Below, in pieces: positions 1 through 13,170 of a stretch of DNA of 64,000 nucleotides. The notes under the pieces are model-generated. The model was not told the origin of the DNA, searched no databases, and worked only from the letters and a program-made list of their open reading frames with translations. The stretch's first letter is position 1. Every line of letters begins with the position of its first letter. The DNA comes from Primulina eburnea (lineage: Eukaryota; Streptophyta; Magnoliopsida; Lamiales; Gesneriaceae), in contig NC_133116.1 of the NCBI RefSeq assembly GCF_022965805.1, positions 2,666,001 to 2,730,000 on the forward strand, read 5' to 3'. Position numbers and translations under genes: made by a program.

Positions 1-2949
<2,949 letters not shown>

Positions 2950-4756
2950 CTATCCCCAAACTAAAATAATTTCTTCTTCAAAATTCCACAATCTCAACCA
3001 TCAATCTAACTCTGCCACCGGAAAGAAAGCCCTGGTGATGAGAGAAGATCTACCTTTTGATCCATATTCAAAGCAAAGTCAAAATTTTCCTTTTTCATTC
3101 AAATCCACGATAATAAATGCAGAAGCACATGCAACAACAGAACAATTGCTAGGAGAATATCAAACTCAAATATCGGAACATAATTTTAGCTTACCAGAGA
3201 TTGCAAATCAGTTCATATAGGATAGACAACAAAATATCAACCACGAGTAAACATCAAAATCCAGGATTTCAACCATTAATACAGGCATCAAGAAAATCAT
3301 AAAACAAGATTGGGAAACTGTCAACAGGTTCGAATTCAAAGGGTCCAAACTAGTAATAAAGACAGCAAAGAGATTGTGAGCAAAGAGCAAAGCCCATCAA
3401 GATAGCTGTGAGTAATCGTTCGTTTCTTTAGGACATGTTTTTTCTTGGAAGAAACGGTACGGTTAAAGACTGAAATTGAAGCACATATGTGCAGGCTAGC
3501 CGCTAGAATACACTGGAGAAAGTTGAGATCTTGATAAGAAAGAAGGTCAAAACCGATCCATCTCCTTGGTGGGTTCTTATAAATTAAGTCTTCAATGTGT
3601 ATATATGATTGTGTGCGCGCATAATCATATATCTAAGTAGACACCGGAGTTGCGGAGCTTTAGATGCATTCGGACAAGCTCCCACAAGAAACGTGCTTGG
3701 TCATGCATCCAAGTAAATATCGTTAAAAGTTCTATATTTAAAATTTTTAATTAATTATAAATTTTTAAAAAAATAACTGGTATTTTACCGTCTCACATTT
3801 TATATTTGTAAAATGATTCGTTCACAATTATAACATAAAATAATATTTTCAATCAAATCAATGATTATTAAATAACATATTTTTGACATAAAAATTTTAT
3901 TTTTTATTTGAATCAATATATATCGAATATATTGAACATATCAGCGAAACATATATTATATAATTCTATCATATTCACAAAACTAATATGTTCAAACCAA
4001 GTCCAAAAAAATTTCCCAACATATTATAGAAAAACACATCAAAAGTTTTGAAAAAATTTGTTCTAAAAAGAGCAAGATTTGGTTTAATAATTAATAATAT
4101 ATTAAAATAAAGCATTTAAAATTCGAATATAAACAATAGAAAATATATTTTACAAGATTTCAACTGTTATTGGCATAAACAGAGGTGGGTTTGAGTGATT
4201 TGGATATAATTTTGAAATTTTTATTGGGATTGATTTGTTCTTTTTCCTTTTTCTTCTATTTTTCCAAAAACAAGATTCGAAAATAATAGAATTAAGTAAT
4301 TAACAATCTTAGCCATTTTTCTCGTGACATTGATATGATGCTGATATGTGTAGTATCGCATTAACACTCCTTATTAAAAAAATACTAAAATTTTCCAAAA
4401 TTGAAAAATATGTAAATAAGATTGAAATTTGATTGAAATGTAACTTTTCCTATTTTATTATTATATTTTAATCGGCCTTGTTTTAATTTTATGGCTACAT
4501 ACCCGCTTTCCATTTGAACTTTTTCCGGTCTTGAGTTCAGAATAAGGGCCCAAATCAACAGTGCAAATACGATTTACAGGCTTGCCCCAAAAATGTAGAC
4601 CAACTGCACAAGTTCCGGGTTTACTTACGTGGGCTGGGCTACCGGTTCTTCCGCCGGACCCACCAAAATTGTCCATTTAAATCTTTTTGTCCAATTTGTG
4701 CAATCACCTAATATCCAATCTATTTTCATATAGAAATTGACCTCAAATTAACCAAA
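2950..4756. other. Intergenic: CDPK upstream region and AT-rich spacer
   Basis: This holds the 5'UTR and promoter side of the kinase gene (about 2950-3650), then very AT-rich sequence. A 71-codon minus-strand frame at 4461-4676 is richer in GC than its surroundings but matches no family I know and has no visible splice partner. No convincing gene is seen. Confidence 0.5.
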
Positions 4757-4774
4757 ATGTATTGTATTTTTCAG

Positions 4775-5238
4775 GTGTTATTCCTTCACAGATTCAGCGG
4801 ATATATCACCCTTTCACCCATCTACCTCACCTCGTCCGCTGCTATGCTTTATTTCCAACACGAAACTCAAGGCTTCTCCGACCCATCGACGGACCTGAAG
4901 TACGTCGGTCTTGTGACGTTTTTGGTCGGAATCAGTGGCAATTTTTATCACCGTTACCTACTTTCGAAGCTTAGAGAGAAAATGGTTAAAAGACCTCCCC
5001 ACAAGATTCCTAAAGGTGGCCTTATTAGCAAAGTCGCATGCCCCCATATTCTTTTTGAAATTATTGGTTTTCTTGGATGTGCATTAATTTCCCAGACTCT
5101 GTTTGAATTTCCTATTCTTGGGCTTATGGATCAGCATTTTATTTGGTTGGGAGGAGCCATGCAACTAGAAAATGGTACGTTTCCAAATTTGAAAGTTTCC
5201 CGACAATGTCAAGGCTTTGATTCCATATATTTTATAGA
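4775..5238 (+). pseudogene. Steroid 5-alpha-reductase family (3-oxo-5-alpha-steroid 4-dehydrogenase, DET2-related) pseudogene
   Basis: Remnant of a membrane oxidoreductase of the 3-oxo-5-alpha-steroid 4-dehydrogenase C-terminal family, which includes the brassinosteroid enzyme DET2 and related proteins such as At5g16010. A pyrimidine-rich acceptor (tttttcag) precedes a block encoding VLFLHRFSGY, then DLKYVG, GISGNFYHRYLLSKLR and PKGGLISKVACPHILFEI, all family hallmarks. At about 5105-5140 the reading must shift one frame to continue with YLVGRSHATRKWY and SKFESFP. It must shift again near 5205 to reach the conserved end VKALIPYIL and a stop at about 5238. Two frameshifts, plus no first exon within about 1 kb upstream, argue for a dead copy. 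Its 3' end faces the convergent GDSL gene. An assembly error at both shifts is less likely but possible. Confidence 0.8.
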
Positions 5239-5566
5239 CTGAAGATATAGATATAATCTTTACGGATATGAATTCATATTACCTAATTCAGAGGATGTAC
5301 TCAAATGCATATTACGGAAATTCCGACTAACTGTAAACTTGAAAAAAAAAAAAAAACTTGATTTTGCTTTATATGGATTGGAGTGGACTTCTACACCAAA
5401 TCACATTTATTCTAGCAAGAAAAACTCTAAGAATCTTCGAAAAATAAGAGAACAGACGTTCGTTCACAATCGACGGCTTGTTAATGCCGGAGAATCAATC
5501 TCAAAAATGACATAAATTCAACAAAATACACGCATGACCTTGACGAGACTGTATGTTATATATATA
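5239..5566. other. Intergenic spacer between the reductase pseudogene and the GDSL gene
   Basis: AT-rich, with an A-tract near 5342-5356. It probably holds the 3'UTR of the minus-strand GDSL gene. No gene seen. Confidence 0.5.
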
Positions 5567-8172
5567 TTATGTCTGACCATCTAAAGCCAAGATGGTGCTG
5601 AGGTTCACAGGGTTCATGTATTCGGTTGTGCCCGAGAATATCCGATTGACGATCAATCGGTTAGCCCTTTCGGATGGATGGAATGCATCCCAGAATGCAA
5701 AAATGTCTCTGTTGGGGCACAAGTTGGATAATGGTGTGCATAGTCCTAGTCCATTGAAAGGCCCTTGTCCACAACATGCCACCTTTGAGGTAACAAATCC
5801 TACGAAGAGACCAAATAAATATAGTGAAATAAAGTATTTTTTTTCCAAAGTAAAAAATTACATTTATTTTTTATTTCCACCTTTTAACGGAATATATTAA
5901 AAAAAAAAAGAAAAAGAAAAGAACTTCTTACCATATGCTTCAGGATTGTTGATGAAATCATAATGAGCGGCTTGAGTGTTGGCAGCAATGAAGACGGTTG
6001 CACCTATTTCACTGTTCAACCTCTGTATCATTTCGCTGAGCTGTGGATTAAACAGTGACGCTGCATGTTGGAGTTCAACTGAACATTCGCCGTTTCTACC
6101 TCGCATCGCTAGTTCCGCGGGCACGCAGCCTATCGGCCCTGTCCCGGTCACCAGGACTCGTCGAGCTCCTAGTTCGTATAGTCTCTGCAGAGATCATTCA
6201 TTCGACTAAATTGTCGTCCTCATTTCATAAAAATGATTGATTCATATCAAATCATTACAAATATTATTAAATTCTTCCCACAAGCTAGTGACCATATATG
6301 CTAATTATTATTTGTCCAGGTCTAGCGGAAATCTGCATTTGTGTATAAACGCCAAAGACAAAAATTTGTTTGAGACAGTCTCACAGGTCGTATTTGTGAG
6401 TGAGACGGATCTCTTAATTGGGTTATCCATAAAAAAATATGATTTTTTATGTTAAGAGTATTACTTTTTATTGTGAATCCGTGAGACGATCTCGCATGAG
6501 ACATATTCAATACTAAAACATGAATATTTAAAATAAATAGAGATAAGGCATTTATTTGAGTGAAGATAGGATAAAAAAAGTTAAACCTGGCAGCAAATGA
6601 TCAATAATAATTATTATTTTTCACAAAGAAACCGAGACAGGATATTCCACTACGGTCACATGCTCGTGTACTATTTTATTTAATAAAAACTTAAATTCTA
6701 GTAATTGCACCCACCTACACACCATTCCTCCTATTGATGCATTATTTGCTTTTATTGCTTCCATAAATTCGTGCAACCCCACCAACTTTAATAATAATAA
6801 TAATCATGCAATTAATTATATTATAACAAATAAAATTTATTACATGAAAAAAGATGCAATAGTGTAACCTAATTCTAGTGCATTTATATATGAAAGATAT
6901 AAACAGCAAAAAAGTTATGTTTCATATGCCGACATTATAAGATGAGCCACACTTAGTTCCCTATAGCATAGGATATATAAGAGTGTTGTATTATCGACCC
7001 GATCTATGAATGTAAAAATTTGGATGTTGGTGTAAGATGAACTATAAGTTATGATCGACCGACAATGATATTAATTAATATAATGTATAAAATGATTGAG
7101 AATTACCACCAAAATCTTTTCGTATTCGGAGATGAGAAAGGGGACGTAATCTTGAATAGCATATTGTCGAGACCTGGCGGAGACAGGGACTAGATAGTAA
7201 TTATTGACAAAATCGTTGCCTCCCAATGTGATGAGAATCAATGCTTGATTCACGAGTCCTTCGGTCTCCGCTGCTCCGATCAATGCAGCCACTCTTTCCT
7301 GATATTGTTGGAAATACGCCAATTGTTGGCCGATCCTTATTATGTTCACCTGAATCCATCCACCATCAGTTTTGAGAAACATATCGATATTTTACGACTT
7401 ATATTTTAACATTTGCATGGTTGTTCATCACATATATATTTATTAGTACTCCACTGTTTATTAAACTTTAATGTTAATAAAATATAAATTTAATAATAAA
7501 ACTCACAAATTGTACGCCAGTGTCATTAAGAATTCCAACTCCTGCCGACGCAAAGTTGGCTCCCACCAATAGCCTTTCCCCGTTTAGCGCCGGACTTAGG
7601 TACGGCAACGGTGATTCACTACCACCAATTTTCTGACCTTATAAAACAACCAACCAATCATAAACTTAGATAACCCGAATATATTTTTTTCTAATTTTTT
7701 TTATCAAGCACTAATTAATTAATACTCACCCTTGGAAGAAGATTAAGACAACTTATAACACGTGGGAACTATAATTTTTTTTTAAAAAAAAGTATGTATT
7801 TGAACAACGTAACATATAAAAATAAAAATAAAAAGGGCTGGGACTTAAAAGACTAATATTTGAAGATTTGAACTCACACATACATAATCCAAATAACCAA
7901 AAACAAAAAAAGACAAATGTGGGGTACTCACTGATAAGATCCGGGATATTGAAACCATTGGAGAAACGCCCGGTCGGCCGATGCGTCGGATAATCGAGGC
8001 CGTATGGAGGTGCATCCGCGCGAGCTGTAGTAGCTAAGTAATTATTGTTCCCGCTGTCCACGAGTGAATCCCCGAACACAAAAAAAGCTCGAGCCGCCTC
8101 GACTCGTTTGACTACAAGCAATGTTGCTAAAAAGAAGGCAAAAAGAATTCTATAATGTGGAGACATTGGCAT
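5567..8172 (-). CDS. GDSL esterase/lipase, secreted (LTL1-like clade)
   Basis: SGNH-fold serine hydrolase predicted to act outside the cell on ester substrates; the exact substrate is unknown. Five exons join in phase to 366 residues: 8172-7932, 7637-7507, 7349-7107, 6184-5932 and 5799-5567. Exon 2 must use the acceptor ending at 7638 (ttataag); the one five bases downstream would break the frame. Residues 1-27 form a signal peptide. Block I is [14 protein letters not shown] with nucleophile Ser36. Block III reads GGNDFVNNY, and block V is DAFHP, giving the Asp327 and His330 pair. The length and the phrase [12 protein letters not shown] are typical of plant GDSL lipases near LTL1 and At5g33370. 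The start at 8172 (MPMSP) is chosen because it directly precedes the hydrophobic signal. An upstream in-frame ATG at 8253 would add a poor leader. Intron 3 holds a copy of the 170-bp repeat. Confidence 0.94.
6363..6503 (-). repeat. 170-bp inverted-repeat element, copy 1
   Basis: It begins near a tgagacagtctcac palindrome and ends near gtgagacgatctcgc. The core reads ggttatccat, then aaaaaatatgattttttatg and agagtattactttttattgtga. It sits in intron 3 of the GDSL gene. The same unit recurs at about 8560, 10876, 18499, 27314, 42385, 44722 and 47992. Confidence 0.8.
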
Positions 8173-8261
8173 TGTAGTTTTGCAAGCAATGCTATTAAGG
8201 GTTACTGATCGAGGAGTGTAAATTTTTAATAGTTGGGATGTATGCACACACAACCACGAAC

Positions 8262-8282
8262 GAGATGCATAAATATATATTT
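8262..8282 (-). promoter_or_regulatory. TATA-like element of the GDSL gene
   Basis: Read on the minus strand this is an AAATATATATTTATG run, about 90 bases upstream of the chosen ATG at 8172. Position fits a core promoter, but in such AT-rich DNA it is only suggestive. Confidence 0.35.
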
Positions 8283-8559
8283 GTAAAAGCTATGGTTGGG
8301 AATTTAATGTGAGAGATGTGTGTGACATAGCCGAGAAATTAAGGACCACTAAGAAAATAATACTACAGCAAATATAATGCTGGAAGATATATATTGTATT
8401 TAATTGGACAGCTGATGGGCAGGTAAGCTTGTTTAATATTGATGGCAAAATTGAAGAAACCCTATAAGTTATTTTTTGAGGAATTAAAAAAAACACAAAA
8501 ACGGATGGTCTCATGTGTTAATATCGTGAAACAAATCTTCTATTCAGATCACCTATTAA

Positions 8560-8672
8560 AAAAATAAAAAAAAATTATTTTTAATGTCAAAATATTATTT
8601 TTTATTAAAAATAAGAGGAGGGTTGACCAGTATCACAGATAAATATCCGTGAGACCGTCTCAAAAAATATAT
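8560..8672 (-). repeat. 170-bp inverted-repeat element, copy 2 (partial)
   Basis: It retains the core aaaatattattttttatta, then ggttgaccagtatcacagata, and the terminal palindrome ccgtgagaccgtctca. The other end is lost. Confidence 0.65.
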
Positions 8673-9229
8673 GCTCTTAAAAACATGATGTAATTAAAGT
8701 TACTCCTAACTTAATTAAACTCTCATTTGGAACTTTGATATGTCCATTGATTGGAATTGTATGAAAATAGCTGACTTAGAAGGAATTTTTGTTTTACCCT
8801 TATTTAATGAGTGTTTAGAATCTTTGGTGAGAAGCAAGCATGCATGCATGCATTGGGATTTAGGTAAAAATATTCCAAAAGGATTTTAGTATTTTTCAAG
8901 GTAAACTAACAAAGAAGATCGATGGGAAGGGTTAGATGCAGGTCCAAATTAAAGGTAAATGGATTGATTGAGAAAATGACAGCATAGATTTAGATGGAGA
9001 GCCATGTGAGCAAAATAAATGAAGCTCAACTAGATATCAACCACTAACATAACTCGTGCTCTAGAGTCAAGTTATCATAATTAAAATTACAAGAGAACAT
9101 CATGATATCAAAGCCATATTTATTTTGGGGGTTTAATGAAATCGATTGGGGTGGCCCACGACACGGTAAGTGATATATAATGTCAATATTTCACGCCCAC
9201 GATGTGTGTGTAAAATAATTTACATGAAA

Positions 9230-9851
9230 AATTAGCTTTACGGTTTTGAGCGGTTTCAAGCGGTTGAAGTCGGTTTATTGTTTTTTAATGAAAAATATTA
9301 AAAAATATATTCTAATTTATTTGAAAACGACAACAATATATTGTCTTCGAATATAAAATATAGTTCAAAGCATATAAAGATCAACATAGATAAAATAATA
9401 ATCAAGATTCAAAACTAAGTTAATAATTAACAACACAACACATTCACAACAAAAATGACATTTACACTATTTTATCTTTCTTTTATTTACTTTTAAACTT
9501 CAAACAAAATATTGTAGCAAAAGAAATAAATATTTTAATAAAAGACTAATATAAAGAATAATTAAGAAAAGATAAGTTTTATTTGTAAGAATAATAATTT
9601 TAAAGAGAGTTGAGAAATAATTAATGATAACTTCTTTATTTGAATATGTTATTGACAAATTATTATAATTCTAGGTCCAATATTATGGCAAACGGTTTAT
9701 GCGGTGCGGTTCTTGTAAAAAAAAAAATAACCGAACCGCGTATGCGGTGTAGGTTTATGATTAATATTTTTAATCGCGTTTTTATAAATATTATGAAATG
9801 TGTGGTACAATTCGGTTTGGGCGGTTAATAAAAAAAATTAATCTCCCCTAA
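9230..9851. mobile_element. Degraded hAT-like non-autonomous element
   Basis: The left side carries acggttttgagcggtttcaagcggtt. The right side carries gcggtgcggttc, ataaccgaaccgcg and ttcggtttgggcggttaat, ending near ctccccta. Repeated cggtt/aaccg motifs near both ends, with an AT-rich middle, are typical of plant hAT derivatives. No clear target duplication is found, so the ends are approximate. Confidence 0.5.
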
Positions 9852-10147
9852 AAGTAAGCATAAAATCTCTTATAAATAAGGAAAATGTGCTCATATTTTT
9901 TTTTAAATTTATTAACGCAATAAGTACGGAATCGTGCTTTACTATAGATTAGTTGTTATTGAGTTTGGGAACAAAGAATTTAAAAATCTTAAATGGCGTT
10001 CAAAGGGAGGGAATGATTAATTGATTGAGAAGGACTGTGACAATCACAAATATAGAAAAGACATTTTGTATAAAGAGAAATGAAATTAAGACTTGGTAAT
10101 TCTATTGTCTTCATCTGATTGAGCTAAGCTTTTATTTTTTCATTAAG

Positions 10148-10287
10148 AAAATGGAAATTAATTCAAGGATTGGATTATTTATATTAAATTTGATTATTAA
10201 ATTCAGATGTTTTAAGAGCAAAATGGAAATTAATTAAAGGATGGGATTATTTATATTAAATTTGATTATTATATTCAGATGTTTTAA
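10148..10287. repeat. Tandem duplication, two copies, period 72 bp
   Basis: The first copy (10148-10215) and the second (10220-10287) both run from aaaatggaaattaatt through ggattatttatattaaattt to attcagatgtttta, with few differences. Confidence 0.85.
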
Positions 10288-10875
10288 TGTATATATGGAT
10301 TTAAAAATAATCGAAAACGCATGCTAAAATCTGAAAGCTGTGGGGCAAACAATAACCTCGATCGGATCGGCAACCGCCAACCGAAATGTTATTAGGCCAG
10401 TTAGACTTGATTGATGCATCCACATTAAAATTATAATATAATTTTTTGTACTATTTCTAAAAATTTAATGCAAAATTGAATTTTGGGCCAAAAACTCTTT
10501 TTGCCATTCGTAATTTTGGAGTGTCAATGACTTGTGAGTTGTCCTGTGATCCATGATAACTATATCACATACATCCAACGTGAAATATTAATTAAATATT
10601 CAATGAGAAATTTTTTGCTTTTCTTCTAGGTCGCACTAGTAGGGATGGAGTATTTGAGATATGGATTTTGAGTAACATGTCCGGAATGTATTTGAAATCT
10701 ACTATAATTACTATTATAATTGTTTCGTCTAAAATTCATCGAACCAAATACAACAAGTTTAAATTATTTCGGCTAAGAAGATGTTTGTTACAAATAAATG
10801 TCGGATTCAACACCTAGTCTCAAATCAAGACTTTGATATCAGATGGACAATAAATCTTCAGCATATTTTATATTG

Positions 10876-11052
10876 AGTATGTCTCTTGTAAGATGATCTC
10901 ACGAATCTTTATCTGTGAGACGGGTCAACTCTACCGATATTCACATTAAAAAATAATACTCTTAGCATAAACAGTAATATTTTTTCATGAATGACCCAAA
11001 TAAGAGATCTGTCTCACAAACGACTCGTGAGACTGTCTTACACAAGTTTTTG
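10876..11052 (+). repeat. 170-bp inverted-repeat element, copy 3 (full length)
   Basis: It starts tgtctcttgtaagatgatct and ends cgtgagactgtcttacacaa, with the core actcttagcataaacagtaat then tgaatgacccaaataagag. Both ends carry the gtgaga/tctcac inverted repeat. Confidence 0.8.
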
Positions 11053-11717
11053 TCTTTATATTTTAAATGCTTAGATTATCTGAATCTGACATGTATAAAA
11101 AAATATAATTAATCATGGACTGATCTTAGGCCCAACACATTAAAAAGTCCTTGGGCTTCTGAGTTGGAACGATACTTTGGGTGCAGTTGGTAGCCCAAGA
11201 AACAGGGGAAAAGGGATAAGAAAAGAGGCCCGACAAGAGCATGCGTCTGTACCATTATATTTTTTTATTAAATTAAATATATTAAACTTAATACTCACAC
11301 ATTATTTTTCAGTGTAAACATGCACAAAATTCAAATATCATTAAGATTTTATACGATTTTGGTTGACATTTTTGGGTAAAATGTCAAAACTAGAAAAATC
11401 AACAGCTGCCGCCAATGTCTAAGATCCATGTTGAAGGGAAATATAATTTCTATATTAAATTGATTTCCATAATATTATTTTTTTTTGTTAATAACTCTTA
11501 CACATGTAACATAATCGAATCCAAATATATGAATTTCAAATTCATCGTCCTAAAATAAATAAATATTTTGTAATTTAATTAAACACACCACCCTACAATA
11601 TCACTTTCCCCATATACTATAATTTTTAAAGCGAAAAAAATTATCATAAAATAAAAATTAGTTATTAAAAAAATATAAAATTTGCTCATCACACAAACAA
11701 TTGACTTAAGCCACATT

Positions 11718-12276
11718 CAAGGGCGTAGCCAAGATTTTAAAATAAAGTGGGGCATTGAAAATGTTAATATATTTAATGTTATTTTTTAAATTTTTTTGTT
11801 TATATTTTGTATAATATGGACTAGATAAATTTTAAAAATCATCTTAAAAATCTAATATATCAAGATACATGATAAATATCATTTATAATAATGGACTTTT
11901 AAATAAATGCGTAGTAAAGTAAGTAAAAAAATTGAATGTACATATGACAGTATTCAAATAATTTAGTTACACAATTTGTACTCTAATAATTATCACTTAA
12001 TTTTATTATTATTTAGTATTTATATATTTCTTGTTTATTCAATATATTTATGTAAATACATATTTATAATCAGAACAACACAAATATATATATAAAGTGT
12101 AGAACTAGAATGCGTAAATATGTAAATTAAGATAACCATATAGATACCGAATAAACTCAAATACTATATTATTTAAAATTCATAGAAATCCATATATAAA
12201 ATTTTGTTCAGTGACTAAAATTCTTAAAATACATAACTCTATATACATATTAATCCCCAGTGAAGCTACGCCCCTG
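11718..12276. mobile_element. Non-autonomous hAT element with 8-bp target duplication
   Basis: The 559-bp element starts CAAGGGCGTAGCCAAG and ends GAAGCTACGCCCCTG. The ends form a terminal inverted repeat of about 12 bp (CA(A/G)GGGCGTAGC). It is flanked by gccacatt (11710-11717) and gccgcatt (12277-12284), an 8-bp duplication with one transition. The interior is AT-rich with no transposase frame. CA..TG ends and an 8-bp duplication are hAT hallmarks. Confidence 0.88.
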
Positions 12277-12284
12277 GCCGCATT

Positions 12285-12816
12285 GCCTCGTATGAAATGG
12301 GATAGCCTGATATTTGAAATGTTTGGTCTCATTTTCCATGCATATGCTTGTGTATACTAACTACGAACATATTACTTTTTTTTTTGAACTGACGAACATA
12401 TCACTCTACTCATAAAACATTGAATTTTTTTTAAAAAAATTAACTATAAATTCCAATGTAAACTTAACTTATATGAGTCGTATTTTTTTAATAAATATTA
12501 TTATTTTCAAAATTTAGGTATATATAAAATTAGTTAGATATAGTCAAACACATACGTAACGATCCCACGGCAAACTCATGACTCATTGAAACCAACCCCT
12601 TATTCATTGAAATGTTTGGCAATATTCCAATAATCTTTGTGTCAAACGCTGTGCGTTGAGCAAACATTCGACTTTTTATTCTAATTACAGAGTCAACACC
12701 TAACTTATCTCTACATTACAAAAACTATATATATATAAGTCAGTATTCCACACATAAAATTAACTCAAATTCAAATTATATAGGTACCCTTCACCCTATT
12801 TTTTTAAAATTTTATT
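12285..12816 (+). promoter_or_regulatory. Upstream region of the small secreted peptide gene
   Basis: A TATATATATAA box lies at about 12728-12739, about 80 bases before the ATG. Two W-box cores (TTGACT, read on the minus strand) are at 12542-12547 and 12691-12696. W-boxes are bound by WRKY factors, which would suit a defence-linked peptide gene. This is inference from short motifs. Confidence 0.4.
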
Positions 12817-13170
12817 ATGGCTAATCATAGCCAAATCTTCAAATTTAGCATTAAATTTGAGATAGTATTGGTTTTGATCTTAATATTACTATTCTGTCAA
12901 GAAATTTTAGCTACGAGTAGGCCGATGGAGGGCAAGAAATGGCGACGACAGAAAAGACTTGTGATTCAGTCGCTTCCTAGGGGTCCTGTCCCCTCTTCCG
13001 GCAGCAATCCATGCACGTATATTCCCGGCGGAAAGAAGCGTGGCCGGTGTACGTTGGCTGCAAATGGAGGCCGTTTTTCCGGCCACGCCACCGCTGCACC
13101 GCCCGGGTGGCGACGAGTTAAGGTTAATTTAACAATGCTAGGAAAAAAAATATCGATGAATCCCAACTAG
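12817..13170 (+). CDS. Small secreted peptide precursor, SCREW/CTNIP-like phytocytokine candidate
   Basis: A 117-residue protein with an N-terminal hydrophobic signal (about residues 12-33, ending near EILATS). A basic spacer follows (KKWRRQKR, residues 40-47), then a compact conserved-looking segment: SLPRGPVPSSGSNP (52-65) and CTYIPGGKKRGRC (66-78). Two cysteines 12 residues apart and the PCTxIPG signature resemble the SCREW/CTNIP peptides sensed by the receptor kinase NUT/HSL3. The PxPxSG stretch before them also recalls IDA-like peptides. The last 35 residues look unconserved. An AAG|GTTAAT just after WRRVK could be a splice donor, so the true C-terminus may differ. The frame has its own TATA box. 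It is a real secreted-peptide gene with good confidence; the family assignment is from motif memory only. Confidence 0.62.
   Translation: MANHSQIFKFSIKFEIVLVLILILLFCQEILATSRPMEGKKWRRQKRLVIQSLPRGPVPSSGSNPCTYIPGGKKRGRCTLAANGGRFSGHATAAPPGWRRVKVNLTMLGKKISMNPN

Larger units (their letters stand above)
8290..11709. other. Intergenic, AT-rich, repeat-bearing spacer
   Basis: No gene recognised. It contains a partial (about 8560-8672) and a full (10876-11052) copy of the 170-bp element. It also holds a degraded hAT-like element (9230-9851) and a 72-bp tandem duplication (10148-10287). Short open frames here have no domain or splice support. Confidence 0.6.

Noticed and set aside
3320..3345. ggttcgaat, a tRNA T-arm-like string
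   Set aside because: No A-box or cloverleaf can be built around it.
4461..4676. 71-codon minus-strand frame in a GC-richer patch
   Set aside because: Considered as a missing exon of the nearby reductase pseudogene, but it is on the wrong strand and shows no similarity.
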